Part shown: positions 45,501-60,500 of the stretch, in pieces
Layout: each line of letters starts with the position of its first letter
Numbering within the stretch: the first letter of the stretch is position 1
Origin: Eublepharis macularius
Lineage: Eukaryota; Chordata; Lepidosauria; Squamata; Eublepharidae
Assembly (NCBI RefSeq): GCF_028583425.1
Contig: NC_072791.1
Location: forward strand, 191,370,311 to 191,434,310
Length of the DNA stretch: 64,000 nt
Direction of reading: 5' to 3'
Position numbers and translations under genes: made by a program
The notes under the pieces: model-generated
Seen by the model: only the letters and a program-made list of their open reading frames with translations
Database searches by the model: none
What the model was told of the DNA's origin: nothing

Positions 45501-48500
45501 CAGAAATCTATTAGGGAAGTCTGTTTGCTACTCTAACTATACTATATACAAAATATTTTTTCTGGCTCCACAAGTAGGCAGTTGTTATTATAGCTTGAGT
45601 CAACAAATATACTTTCAGTTGTAGAAGATTTTTTCCCTTTTTGCACAAAGAAGTTATGCCCTGCTTGCTAGCTATCATCAACTTGTTAGTAATCAATGCA
45701 AATTTTGAGCCTATATAAGTAATTACAAGTTAGAATGGGAGGCATTTCCTAGGTGGTGAATGACTGATGACTTCTGAATATAGTTAATTTAAGATAACAG
45801 TGTACATTGGCCCAAGGTACTGGAATTATGAGAGCGGGAGTTTCCTGAGACATACATGCATTTGTCTTTTTATTTTAAGAACACTTTGTTGCTGAAAAGC
45901 TTATATATAGTATATAAGCTTTTCAGCAACAAAGCTTATTTTATATTCTGTACATTTATGTGCAACATTTTTTTCTTTTCCCTGATATCAGGCTGTAAGT
46001 AGGGTTAAGGTGAGAGGCAATGTTGTGCAGTCTTGGACCAGGTTGCGGTTCAAATCCCACACAGCCATGAAGTGTGGGTCAAACACATTCTTGGCCTAAT
46101 ACACCTCCTAGGGCTGTTGGGAAGATAAAAAATGCAGAAGGGAGAACCATGCTTGCTGCTCTGGTATCCTTAAAGGAAAAGTGGGATAAAACTGCATTAT
46201 GACATGAGTCATCACAAAGACCCAACCTAGATCCAGCCAGATATCTAGGAAGTGGAGATGGGGGCTAAGTGGAAATTTAAAGTGCAGCATGGGCAGGCAG
46301 GCAGGAAGGTAACACACACACCCCATACAACCCAAACAGCCTTTTAAATCTATTTTTCTCCTGTCATGGAATGCCACGTGATAAAAAAATGACCGAAAAG
46401 CCATCTGGGAGGGAAGGTTCAGTTGACTCCTCCTGCTTGCACATAAAGCACTTTAAATCTATCTCCATCTCCTACTTTTTAGGGACTAATCTATTACTGA
46501 TACACAGGGACTCCAGGTCCCCTGAAGGGGGTGGGGGAAATCCACCACTCCCACCCTCTGCCCTGGCCACCACTCTCTTGACTGACATGGGGGAAAGATG
46601 GCGGAACAGGCCATATGGGCATGCTCCCAGAGCGGCGCGACAATGTCACTCCCCGAGAGCACTCCTGGGCCTGAGCAATGATGTCACTTCCTGGAGCAAC
46701 AAAAAAGTGAGTGTTCAGTCCCCCCTCCCACTGGGAGGGTAAGGGGACCTGGCAAACCAACTGACATAGGAATCTGCTACAGTCATGTCTAGTCTTGCCT
46801 TCAAACTCAGCCCTAAGCTCTGGTGCAAGCAACAGTGGTCTTGCACAGCTCCTTGAAGCATATCATTCTCTTTTTCCAGAACCATGCACATGCCATGTGC
46901 GAGTCCTTCCATGGAAATAACAGGATGAAGAGGGGAAGAGAGAGCAGCCTGAGATGACCCCTTATATGTCATTCTAGACGGCTTTCAACCTTAGTTTTAA
47001 AAGATGGTTTGTTTATTTAGGGAGTTCAGCTGGCACCTCTCCAAATTTCTGTTTGAGATGGCTTCCAAGCTTCCAAAATAATAAAACACTATCCATTATC
47101 AAGATAAAAAATAAGCAATTAAAATAAGCTATGGGTTTAAAAACAGCATGAACACCCATTAAGCAACCTTAAAAAATTCATAAAAATAGACTTCAAACCA
47201 GAACAGAAGCAGACAACTGGGGAGATAGAACCACTTAATCAAAGGTCTGGGTAAAAAAGAAATGTTTTGGCTTGGTGACAGTGTGGTAGGTGCTAGAAAA
47301 GCCTCAAGAGGGAAACCATTTCAAAACCAAGGTGCCACCACTGAAAATGCCTTGTCTGTAGCTGCCATCCATCTCACCTCTGAAAATGAGGATACAGAGA
47401 GCAGAGTGTGTCAAGCAGATTGCAACTGGCAAGATGTAAAGTATGGGAGGAGACTGCCCTTCAAAATAGATCAGAACAACACTACATCCATTTTTCTTTG
47501 GATTTGCTCAATATGTTACTGCTAATGTAGCTCCTTTGCAGGATACATATTTATAGGATCTATCTGCAATTAGTTTCATAATAAGAAATGGCATGGAAAT
47601 ATACGAAAATACAATTTACTTACTGCTTCTCCCACTTTAACATGAGAACACTTTTTCTGGTGTGGAAACACAGTGCCATTGGTACAGATTGCAGTAAAAG
47701 TAAGATTTAGTCCATCTGTATCTCCTAAGATTTCCAGCTCAATTTCAGATCGAATTGCCTTAAAGACACAATATTGGCAAAATATCACTGGGAAATTAAT
47801 GCTTTTCAGTTGGTTTGACAGATAATTGTAGTTATCCTCTTAACTATTCATCCTGGAACAGAAATTAAATCATGGAATAACGCTGCTAGTATTATAGTAT
47901 AAAGAAAGAACATGCAATCTCATTTCCCCATTCCCTTTTGTTTTTCTTCTTTGCCTAACCTGGCAGTACCTACAGACTCTCCCTTTTTTCCCTTGCTATA
48001 TTTTTCTGTTTCTACCCCTTACCCACCTTTTCTGTTCTTCAGCTTCTCTTACCCCCTTTTCTCCTCTAACCTCCAGCTTCATCTTCTCTGTCTCCTATCT
48101 TTTATCTTATTAGGCCTGTCTATTTCTACCCTTCCCCACAGTGACACCAACTGCAGCTTGGAAACCTTGGCCAGGTCACTTGGGAGAGCTGCCAGGTAAT
48201 TCCCAAAAGGACCACCAATCTCACACAATGTTGTTTTGCAAGATTTCAGTGGCTATATTTCCTTAAAGAAGCAATGTAAGAAATGTAAAAAAAAAGTTTA
48301 AAAATGTAAAGAAGTATAAAAATCTAAAATATGTTTAAAAACAACAGAGGGTTAAACCTGTAAAATAATAGAAAAAATATGTAATTTTCAGAGGTTTCTT
48401 TTGCATTTCCCTTTTTTATGCAAACCTGGGGTTTTCCACAAGCCAGTAGAAAAATTCTATCTGTACCTACGTGGCCCCATTTTGTGGTTTTTTTATCATA

Positions 48501-51500
48501 TCCTGAGGCCCCTGTTTAGAATTAGACATAATGATTACATGCTCCAGCTTCTCTAAACAGTGGGACATTCCAAGCACTACCTGGACTGAGTGTCACTGGA
48601 GTAGAGAGCAAGAAAGTGTTACAACATTTTTGTAATATTTGTATTTATGTACAAATATACAGGCACCATTCCAAAAGCCAACATGCCCTCTTTTCCACAT
48701 CAGATCCCTGAGGGGAACAAGGAGCTCTAGCCAACACACAGCTGGCTCTGGCTCTTTTCTCTGTGTTCCTAGTTCTGAGAGCCAAGCTACAAGTGATGCC
48801 TGACACAGGTTGGACACTTGTCAGCTTCCCTCAAGTTTTGATGGGAAATGTAGGCATCCTGGTCTTGCAGCTGGAATGGAGAGCCAAGCTGTAAAACCAG
48901 GACACCTACATTTCCCATCAAAACTTGAGGGAAGCTGACAAGTGTCTGACCTGTGTAAGGCGTCACTTGTAGCTTGGCTCTCACACACACTTCCCTCCTT
49001 TTGTCAGGTCAGGTCTGCTGTTTGGAGCTCCTTGGAGGAAGTGTGGCATAAAAATTGTATTAAAAATAATAAATATCTAGATCTTCTCATTGCATACTCA
49101 GGGTGCAAGCTCTGGATTGTGAAATTTTTGGAGATTTTGAAGGTGGAGCCTAAGGAAGGTGGGCTTTAGAAGAATATAAAGCCATAGTGTCTATCCTCCA
49201 AAGCAGCCATATCTTCTAGGGGAACTGATCTCTGTTCTCCAGAGCTCAGTTGTAATTCTGGGAGATCTCCAGCCACCACCTGAACGTTGGTAATCCTACC
49301 CACACAACACTTATATGAATTAGGAATAAGAGGTTTTTCTTCAGGGGATTCAGGGGACTCTGACCAGGAAAAGCAGTTTTCATTGGAAAAATTAAGCATG
49401 GATTATAAAATCATTTTTTTTAAAAAAAAACTTCAATTAGGATGATTCTGTTTTGCTGCTATATCAAGTCTTTGTTTTGACTTTTCAAAGAGTTCATTGC
49501 CTGGTCACAGGGTTAACACTGGGGGGTTATCATCCTGAGAGGTTTTTAAAAAAATCTTTATGTGAGAAAGGCTAGAAAACCAGCTCTGAACGTGTTAGTT
49601 CCCCTGGGGAAGGCACTAGAATTTTTCTGGCTTCCTGGATGCAAGTTATCAGGCAGCAGGAAAATTTTGCTCAGTAATCTGACTGTCAGCATTCCCGAGG
49701 GCCTGTTTATAGCTGAAAGAGTCTTGAATGAAACAAGAACTCGCCTTCCTTCCCACCAGGGCTTTTGTTTTCAGTTGAACTTACTCCTCTTCATCCTTAC
49801 ATATCAACTTAGCTACTAAAGGGACCATGGGCAAAGAATGGAGCTCTTTCCACACTTATTTTATAACTTGTTTTTTTCCAGCCTAACTTTCACATAGATT
49901 TTGATTGAAATGAGGGCTCTGAAAACACAAAACATTAGTATAGGATTCTACAGCTTTTAACCTCTCAAGGCACGTACCGACACGCTCACTGAAGGCTGTG
50001 AGTCACATTAGAAGGGAATATGAGAACACCTTATAACAAATATTTTGACAGCTCAGACTTCCCTCGTACGCTTACTTCCTCAGAAGAATTAAAAAGCCAG
50101 CACATCTGTGAATAATAATACCTTGCGTTTGCGCCACAATTTTCAAGTAGAAAGCCCTAAATACTTTAAAAACTTTTGGCATGATTATCCCCTGGAGGCA
50201 AATGATTGCGATTCCTTTAAAAAAAGGCAGGGGTGGAATAAGACAGAATGGTGAAATTATGTTTCTTAGATCATACTGAATTATGATGTGGGGGAAGGGA
50301 TGGGAAGGGGAAAGAACCACATCATGTTTCTGTTTGGACTACAGCGAAGTGAATGAGAATATTGATATAAAACTGCCCAATCAGTCATAGTTAGAATTTC
50401 TGAAGGAAGGGTTCAAATATTCCAGCTACCCTGCTGACTCTGCCAGTCGAGCTTGGCAGGTAATACATTTTTTCATTACGATTTATTTATTTGCTTCATT
50501 TATACCTCGCCTTCCTTCCCACCAGGGACCCAAAGAGGCTTAAAGTGTCTTTCTCTCCTCCATTTCATCACAACAACTCTGTGTGGTAGGTTAGGCTAGA
50601 GGCTGTGTGACTGTGTCACCCAGCAAGCTTCCACAGCTGGCTGTGCTGGCTGTGCTGGCAGCGTCACCCAGCAGAGTGTGGATTTGAATTGGGCTCTTCC
50701 AGACCTTAGTCTAACATTCTAATCATTACCACACTGGCTGATGAGAGTTAGGTCTAGGTGGTATGTGTGTGAGGAAGAAACAATCTTCCTCTGGTAAATT
50801 TCAGTAGTCTGGTCCATTGTTAGGCGATTGAGAGCACTCTGTGGAATCTCACGCCCCTCTCTTCTTTATCCTACACACAGATATTTTCTCTCTTGTTCAA
50901 TAGGATTAAAATGTCCTGCACATTCACAACGATCACCTTACGTGATCGTGAAGTGAAATTTTAGATTTCTAGAAGATGTCAAAACCTTCTTCCAAGAATG
51001 AGGGAGGACTGAAACCAGTCAGACAATGACATAGCTTCAGTTCTTTGCTATTTGAATTTGGCCAAAGAAAGAGAACACTGAATGTTTAAATTTTTATGGG
51101 GAAAAGGCCTCTAGCTGGTAATATAGATGCTCTAGAGGTACAGTGATTTGGGAATAGGTCTGTTTACTATGGCTGAATCCACATTACCTCCGCGCGTCCC
51201 AGTGTTGCACTAAATGTTCGCTAAACACCCGGAAGTATAGCGTCTTTCTAGCGAGATTCAGAAATCGTGCTTGAAAGACGCTATACTTCTGGGTGTTTAG
51301 CGAACATTTAGTGCAACACCGGGGCGCGCGGAGGTAATGTGGATTCAGCCTGTATGTCTGCTCCCTCGTCCCTGCTTGTTTGTGTGTGCTTGTGACACAA
51401 TGCACTTTAAAGAAGGTTCCCTAAGTGCAGCACTCAGAGAGATGGAAGGGAAGGAGTTAACAATTGCCTGGAATGAGAACTTGATTGCTCTCCCCTCTTT

Positions 51501-54500
51501 GATTGGCCAGTCAGAACTAGCCTTCAGGATGACAGTTGGTTGATGACAGGTTTTTAAGTTCACTAGAGTGTGTGTGAGAGTCTGACAGGGAAGATCAGGT
51601 TCCCCTCTGGCATGAGGGAAATCTTTTGCCCTAACTGTAGCATCATTGTCTTGAGGAAGAATTCTAGTTAAGAATTCTAAGTGAAAAAGCCAGCACAAGA
51701 TGAAACCCATTTATACAGCCACAATAGAATGGGGGGGGGGTGTTTTTGGCACTGAGTGATTGGGTAGTAAGTGAAATCTCTCATTCAAACGAAATGAAGA
51801 AGGGTTATATCTTCTTAGATGAAGAAGATTAATTCCTGTCCAGTGTCTAAAGAGGGTTTGGCTCTGAGAAGGACCCCATATCTGTTGTAAAGGGAAAATA
51901 GTTTTGAACTAACATCAGGAAATCTGAGTTGTAAAGGGGAACTCTGTGAAGAAACGTAGTTGCTGTAATCAAAGCATTAAACAAAACACTTCTCGCTTTT
52001 AAGGAGTAAGAACATAGAAATTAAGCTTCAAGAAAACTATTTTGCCTGTGACTTCTGTTCTACCAGCAATTTTTACCTCAGCTCTTTCATTCCCTGATTG
52101 CCATTATTCCATCCCTACCAGTTCAATAAAGTTGTTTCTTTTTAACATTATACAGTCTCCAGTGCCATTTCCTGTCATTCCTCCATCAAGTTTCTGAGCT
52201 GGGTTAAAATGCCAAAATTATAACTACTTATCAGGGTGGGACACAATGAGCTTTCAAACCACAAATAGAGGCACACTACTTGGGGCTGCTCAACCAAAGC
52301 AGACTAACTTGGATTTTGGCAGGAAAATCTGCCTCAGAGTGGGAGAGTGAAGGGGGGGGGGTCTGTTATAGTACTCTATAAATAAATAGGCATTACCAAA
52401 AAAATAATGTTTTCTGTATTCTCTCTCTTTATGGTGACCTAAGGGGAGTCAGTTTGATGTAGGAGAGCCAGCTTGGTGTAGGAGAGCCAGTTTGGTGTAG
52501 CGGTTAAGAGCGTGGGACTCTAATCTGGAGAACCAGAATGGATTCTCTACTCCTCCACTTGAAGCCAGCTAGGTGACCTTGGGTCAGTCACAGCTCTCTG
52601 GAGCTCTCTCAGCCCCACCCACCTCACAGGGTGTTTTGTTTTGGGGATAATAATAACATACTTTGTAAACCACTCTGAGTGGGCATTAAGTTGTCCTGAA
52701 GGGCGGTATATAAATCGAATGTTGTTGTTGTTGCTGTTATTTGGAGTGTAGGGACAAAAGGTGTTAGATAGCCAAAAAAAAGTGGGGAAATCTTTACTGC
52801 TTTCAGCAATAAAAACCTTGCATGCCATGTTTGTTTTTTTTTAGCCAGGACTTTTAAAGCAGAGGGGACCTCTGAGGAAAAGCTAACTTCCATTGTTGTT
52901 TTTTAATGTAGTACTGGCTCAGCAGTTTAAGGGTAGAAGCTGACTGCTCAAAGAAACGTAGATAAAAGAAAAGAATTTATTTAGAAACAAATAGTAAAAG
53001 CACAGATGAGATTTGGGGATAGGCACAGTTCAAATTGGAGAGCCAAAGGCAAAGGCAAAGGTAAAAATAAAACTCAAAGAGAAATAAAATGTAAGTATTG
53101 TTTTACCAGATGGACTACACACATTTCCTAGCCTTAATCTAGTGCATCTTGATGCCGATGGAATAAACACCAGAATTCAGCCCCCTCCTTGCTAGCCCAG
53201 TGATGATCAGAAAAAGAACAAAAAATAATGGCTCGGATGCCCTTTTTGTTGATTATTTGAATTCTATGGGCACTATTCAGAAGTTAGCTGGGCCAAAACT
53301 AATGTATTTCCTTGGATTGCTAGACTTTGGGGCATTTCTGTCACTCTTTTTGGAAGGTTACTTCAGTCTCCTCAATTAACATTCCTTGCCTGCTTAGATG
53401 CAGGTGGGGCTTATTTTCAGGGGGAACGTGGGGGAACGGAGTTCTGGAACCTCTTGAAAATGGTCACATGGCTGGTGGCCCCGCCCCCTGATCTCCAGAC
53501 AGAGGGGAGTTTAGATTGCCCTCCGCGCGGAGGACAATCTAAACTCCCCTCTGTCTGGAAATCAGGGGGCGGGGCCACCAGCCATGTGACCATTTTCTCC
53601 AAGGGCAACCCACTGAGTTCCACCACCTCTTTTCCCAGAAAAAAAGCCCTGGTTGCAGGTACCTGAGGTCTGCAGACACAGTCAGAAGAAAGGAGCTTTG
53701 GAGAGGGTCATGGTCCTTGCCACATTCTCAAAGAATACTGATGTTTGAAAGTTACTTTTGAACACTCCACTGCTTAGGAAGTTTGAAACAAAATGGAAAG
53801 CTGAGTAAGTATAAAGCATTCGTTTATATAGAGAGACTTACTGAAGTGCTTCTGAGCCCAGGCTGGCCCATTCACTAGGCAAACTTAGGCGATTGGCTAG
53901 GGTGCCTGCCAGAACTGGAGGGGGAGGGAGCTGTGCCAAAAGAATTAAGAGGACCACAGGCCACTTCAGGGGTCCAGGGAGCAGGGCAGAGTGGAAGCCA
54001 ATCTAGCACTCCTCCTAGCATGCCTACTATGCCTACTATATCCAAAAGGATTTACTCCCTGGTAAGCATTCTTAAGATTGCAGCCCTTGGAATGAGCTGG
54101 TTGATGTTTCATTATTTGGATTTCCGCCCTTGGAATGAGCTGGTTCTGATGTTTCATTATATTTGTGCATATGTATTTTGAATAGGTTTTTTTTTCAGAA
54201 TTCACCACCGGCTTCAAAAACCCTTGGGTCAGCCCTGTTCTGGATGAATAGGCAAAAGTATGCTTTGCAACTGGTTAAATGTAGAAGGGACAGAAAGCTG
54301 TATACCTCCAAGTCCTTTTTTGGCAGACAGCTATAGGCAGATAATTATCTGGAAGAATGAAACAAAGGCTACATACAAACAGTTTATCAGAAGTGAGAGC
54401 TGTGAATTCCCAAAATTTCTGCCATCCTACAATTTTACCAGCTGTAATGCTATAGCCATACTATGATAACCAGTCAAATATTACAGGAAGTGGCCTTCTT

Positions 54501-57500
54501 CCCCTTTAGCCCTTCCTTCAACATGGAAGATCTTCAGTCGTACCTATCAGATTTTGCCTCTAGGTTGCAGAGCTGTCTAAACTCACATTCAAACAATATT
54601 GTTATCATACCTTATATGCATCAATAATCAACTGGAGGACATTTCCAGAATCCTGCTGAAGTAGTCCAACAGTAGCCCCAGGAATAAGATCAGCATAGTT
54701 CTATATACAGAATTTTGGATCAAAAATAATATATTAATTAATTGAAAATATGAACTAATCACAATGAAAAATTAAATACCTTTGAATTCCAATGAAGACA
54801 ATAATTTGTGTGATTTGAAAAATATATGTAGGCTCTAATCCAGCAACAGTTACTTGTGACGAACAGTACAATCCTCAGCAGAGTTACTCCTGTCTAAGAC
54901 CATGGATTTCAATGGGATTAGGCTGCAGTAACCCTGTTTAGGATTAAGCTGTTTGTCTCCATTGAAATTAATTGGAAAAAAATTAATCTCAAGAAGTACC
55001 ATCTCAAGTATCGTGGAATGAACAATCTGTTCTTACCAACACTGGCTTAGAAATAAGTCTAGTTGAGGTCAATGGGTTGGGTCCCATGGAGGATTTCAAG
55101 AATGGGAGGTTATTTTCACCAATTCCTTCTGCCCACTGCCCACTTCCGACTCCCCTCTCATGCTTTTGCGGGTGTCCCTTGTCCCCTCAGAATATCACTG
55201 GGGGCATTTTTGGTCATAGAGCCTAGGACGTTTAGCTCCACTGATGACAATTCTTTCTGTCAGTGGAAATTTAATGCAGGGTTCAAGGTGACAGAATTTG
55301 CATCATAGTAAAGTGATTATAATTGGAGATTTTTCATGACAACTTTAGGAGAATTCAGGTCAAATTGTTTAGGAATACAAAAGATGATTAGAAATAAAAA
55401 ATATTAACAAAAAGAGATACTAACATAACGGAGCTGGAACCTGAAAACAGTATCTATTTTCAATGTATCAAGTAAATCCCCAAATCTCTTCTATTTACAG
55501 ATCTGATGGACATTCTCTTCTGTATAGCAGCAATTACATGGAAATAAGTTTAACATGGATCAGCCCAAAGTAGTTGATACAACATTGTGGCAAACAAAAT
55601 ATTTTGCTATTTTTTAAAAATTCAAAACTTTTGAAAATAGACATTGTAAGAGAATTTTCACAACATTAATGTATCTTTGAGCCTCTCTTACACATTACTT
55701 GTTCATGTGTGAATGCTGTTAATGTCGACTAAAATCCACAATGCATTCTAGCTAATATAATATATTCACATTTCAGATACAAATGCAAAAAGCATGGAGA
55801 GCATTTCGTGACAAAATACCCCAAACATGTCTGTAAACATGGAGAATTTGAATTCCTCATAGTCCTCTTGAGCTTTACACTGTCAACAGTGTTATTATTA
55901 TACTATAAATCTAGGGCATGAAATACCATACATTTATTACATTGCTAAAATGGTATGCTAAGTCAGCAGGATTACACATATTTTATGTACAAGCAGATAG
56001 TTGTGCATGCATGCCAAAATCTTGTGACTTAGTACTCTGAAGGACGATTCTTAGGATATATTGCAGCTGCATTTTGGAAAAAAATGACTGTGCCTAGACT
56101 GACTGCAAATAAGAAATTGTGAAGTTAGACCTTGGAGTATAGCTTATTTTTATCTATATTTTACCAAACTCATAAGGGCAGTTAATTTACATTGCTTAAG
56201 TGTTACCGAGCAGGAATTCACTACTTGAAGTTCCCATATTGGACATACTGAAATCCATTTGAGAAAACACTTCGATAGGCATAAACACTTCCCTATCTTG
56301 TGTATATCTGTAGGGCAGGATCCAGTGAACCACACAATTAATTTCATTCACATAACAGAGGCATTAAACTTTCTTTCCTTCAACTGTAGCCTTCATGTGC
56401 TACATGAAAAACTGCTTGAAGTGAATTTTGAAATCAGTTTTTAAAAACTCAGAACAATCCCCCTGCATATGTGGAGGATTTGGATATAAATAAAGTACAC
56501 CTTTGAAAACTGGTCACCATGAGGTTGGATGGAAGAGACAAAGAAAAATTGCAGGCTTTTTGCAGCCTCAATACTCCTCAGGGCCATGCAGAAAAGATAG
56601 AGTTAACCCTTCAATTTCTGCTTGGTTTTATGATTTAAATCAGGTGTTCCTCCTCTGTATTAACATTTTAAAGGGAAAGGATGAGTGTTTCAAAGGACAT
56701 ATTTTTTTCTCCTTTAAAATGCTCATAACAAAGTGAGGAGCCTAGTTTCAAAATAGTAAAAGAGCAGAGGTTAAAGAAATACCCTGGTTTCTTCTCTATG
56801 TAGCCTCAAACCATACTGAGACTGCATAATTCTATCATTTGCTTTTTATGGAGAACCATTACATGATCTTCATCTTCACCTGTTTGAGCCCTATATGGCA
56901 ATGTCCCATCAAATAAATACCAGCCTCAGGCTACTGCTTTGGGGAGGACTGTGGCTCAGTGGTACAGCGTCTGCTTGGCGATCACCTGACATATCCAATT
57001 AAAAGAATCATGTAGAAAGTGTTGTGAAAGACCTCTACCTGAGACCCTGGAGAGCTACTGCCAGTCACGTAGATAATACTAGCCTTGATACACCAACATT
57101 CTGACTCAGTATAAATCAGCTTCATGTATCCAATATACTACACTACTCATGAAGGCTAAAGAAGAAAGCGCCAAAGCAGGATTACAACTGAACATCAAGA
57201 AGAGAAAAGTAATGAATACTGAGGAATTACACAATTTTAAGGTTGACAGTGAAGAAACTGAAATTGGTCAAGATTTTCTATTCCTTGGGTCAATCATCAA
57301 CCAAAAGGGAGACTGTACCCAAAAAATCAGTTGGAAATTGAGACTTGGAAGGGCAGCCACGAAGGAACGGGAGAAGAACCTTAAAGACAAGAATGTGTCA
57401 CAGGGGACCAAAATGTACTATGGTGTTGGCAGTTGCACAGCAATTAGATATAAGTTTGCAGAGTTGCAGAGTTTGATAATAGCGCAATGGAAATAAGTAG

Positions 57501-60500
57501 ACAGACTTCTGTGATTCTAGCTCTATAAAAATACTTTACTACATAATAGGGTAAAAAAGGGTACATTTGGTAGGAAAAACAGCAAACAGTTTCTGACTAC
57601 ATCTTGATAGTCTCAACTAGGTCCTAGAGAGAGAAAAACTTAGACTGCATGGTCTAGTGAAGTAGTAGTAGTGTAGTGGCGGCAGATGACCGAACAAAGA
57701 GCAATAAAACCTTAGTATATATTGCTAGCTAATTGCCCCCCAATAAACTGGCTCATCCAATAGACATTCCTGGATTCCCTCATTAAGATTAAAGACACTC
57801 ACTTTCTCTGGCGGGAACTTCTCTCGAAGCCTAAGTGGTCCTATGTTAACTAGCTATCTGACTAAACAAACAGAATAACAATTTAACTCTTTCATGACTG
57901 AACATAGGACACTTGCAAAAATTCCAACATATGGTATTTCCCATTACTATGTATGATTGTGAAAGCTGGACAGTGAAGAAAGTGGACAAGAAGAAAATTG
58001 ATTCATTTTAAATTCATTCATTCATTGATTCATTTTAAAGAGAGTGTTATGGATTTCATGGATGACCAAAAGACAGATAGGTGGGTTCTAGATCAAATCA
58101 AGCCTGAATTCTACCTAAAAGTTAACATGACGAAACTTTGGTCACATCACGAGAAGACAAGATTCTCTGGAAAAGTCAATAATGCTAGGAAAAGTGGAAG
58201 GTAGAAGCAAAAGAGAAAGACCCAAAGTGAGATGGCTGGACTGAATAAAAGAAGCCACATCCTCCAGTTTACAAGATTTGAGCAAGTCTGTTAATGATAG
58301 GACATTTTGGAGGTTTTTCACTAATAGGGTCACCATAAGTCAGAAGCAACTTGACAGCATGTAATGCACACATTTTCTACTTCTTTTTAAACAGAAGCCA
58401 AGATGTCATCCTCATCAACAGCCAAGGGGCACGCCACTCAAGTTAAAAGAGCAGCGACAAAGAACAAAGAATCTAAAGGCTGATAAATAATGTGGAGGAA
58501 GGTAAAAGGATATTATTGAAATTATCTACTGAGAGAGAAAATGTATCTTAAATCATGTCACTCATTCCTTCAGCTGGTAAACAATTCTGTGAACAAAGCA
58601 CGGAAAATAAGACTGTAATTAGTTCTTCTCTTGACAGGCCAGCCCCCATTCAAGTGCAGACCACCAAAGGAGCATAGTTAGCTGTATGAATCATCTGATT
58701 TATTTGAACAAGTCGGAAGCATGTACGAGTTTGAAAAGCAAGGCTTTGATTTCAACAAGGTACAAAAAATTACAAATGGGAGTCACGGTTTAATCTTGCT
58801 TTAGAATTCCCAGGGTGGGGGGAGAAAAATGTGTACAAGTGCCCATATTCAGATGTCATAGTAAACTGGAATTGACTGAAGACTTTCAAAACCAAAAGGC
58901 TTCAGTCATGCTTTACACAAGATGGAAAGAGGTAGAGAGTGTATGAGTACAGTAACAAGACAGAATTGTGTCATGCTTCATGAGCACACTTCTGTTTGTT
59001 TGTGATGTCTAAATGCACCAACTGATCCAGCCTCAGCTATGCAATGAAAGGAACAGTTGTAGCAACTGTATTCAATTGTACAATGTGATTTGTGGAGAAT
59101 TCTGTATCAGCTACAGTATAACATCACTCTCAACCATTCTTCAGAAAACAAAATCTTCTCAGTGCTTCTGATTACAATTTCTTTAAAACGTGTTCAGAAT
59201 AGTACATTTTCAAGCTCTTAAGATTCAAGACCCTTGGAGACCCTACCCGTGTTTGGTCGGTTTCAGTCTGCATTGGTTTCTAGGGAAAATATGTATGGGA
59301 AGGAACTGTGGTTAGTGCCAGCTCTTTACAAAGATAGCCTTCTTTATGTACAGAACTCCTGTCACATAACAATACAATCTGATTGACACTAACTGGAAAC
59401 TGAGCTTTTTGGAGGCAAACTTTACAGTTTACATTCATACACGGTGGTCTCCCTGATATCTATTCACAGAGATATGCTGAGGGCTTCCATTGAATCTCTC
59501 TACATCTAGAGTGACAACTATCGTCTAACTGCATCTGTTACTGTACCTTACTGAATAATGAGTCCTTTATTCAACAAAAGATCCTTGCCCCTGGTTGTAG
59601 AAGGGATATAGATTTCAGTCTCCTAATGTCACAGTTTTTCTCAAAATGGCTCTGCTCCTAAGGTCTCTTTTTTCCACATACAGTTTTCATTAAAATGTCC
59701 CCAAATCCACTCATAAATAACAGATAGACTTGTTGGTTAATTGGCCCCCAGTTTTTCAGTGCACCACATGCCAACAAGATATAGTATCATAGATGCACAA
59801 AATTGTTCGGCTTGCGTTGCGTATGAGCTGAGATTGTTTGAGAACCCTGGTTTGTTTTGGTCTTTTTTTTCTCTTCCGCCCCCCCACAAAATTCTAATTC
59901 ATTTCTATTACCAGCCCACAGAGATAACAAAACAAAAATTGCTATTTTATGTCACTATCTGTTTCTTTAAACATGCACCTAAGCTACCATATCTTAGTTG
60001 TCTTTTTTCTCTTGACATTGACTGATGGAAATACGCTCAAAAGGATCAGGTAACAGGCAATGTGAAAGATATCTACCCAAGGTCCTGAAGAATCCCTGCC
60101 AGTCAAAGCAGACAATACTAACTTTCATGACCAATGGTCTGATTCAGTATAAGGTAGCTCATGTGCTCTTATTACAAAAATATTAAAATGTGATTTATTT
60201 CAATTAGCTCAAAATATTTCACATACATTACCTTAACCATCTAAGAATAAATCTACAAAATTGGTCAGTGATATAGGATTGAATCCAAGATCCTGCAAAC
60301 TGAATGAATTTCCCCCCAGCAACCCCCTGTACAGCCCACACCTTTGAACTGGCCTTCTAAAATGATACACAAGGGGCTGATGATGATTATGGGCACTGTG
60401 ATAGGCTGCGTATTTGGGGCTAAAATACACAATACATTTGTTGATAAGTCGTCTCAGCGTTCACCACTTTGAGCAGAGTCAGCTCCAAGAACGTAACTCT

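Larger units (their letters stand above)
44363..47623 (-). other. ITGB6: ITGB6 intron with a perfect palindrome
   Basis: GT-AG intron of 3261 bases. It contains an old miniature-element remnant (about 45000-45280), the perfect palindrome at 45884-45934, a plus-strand SINE near 46003, a TIR element at 46512-46752 and a worn LINE tail near 47000-47500. Nothing coding was seen. Confidence 0.85.
47759..54610 (-). other. ITGB6: ITGB6 intron rich in miniature elements
   Basis: GT-AG intron of 6852 bases. It carries palindromic elements at 48777, 49101, 51171, 53405 and 53859 and SINEs at 50478 and 52466. The stretch 51353-52465 has an AATAAA near 52126 and some LTR-like flavour, but I could not find paired ends. 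The remaining sequence is unassigned. Confidence 0.85.

Noticed and set aside
46371-46742. Plus-strand frame of 123 residues as an antisense gene in ITGB6
   Set aside because: It crosses a TIR miniature element and shows no protein-like pattern.
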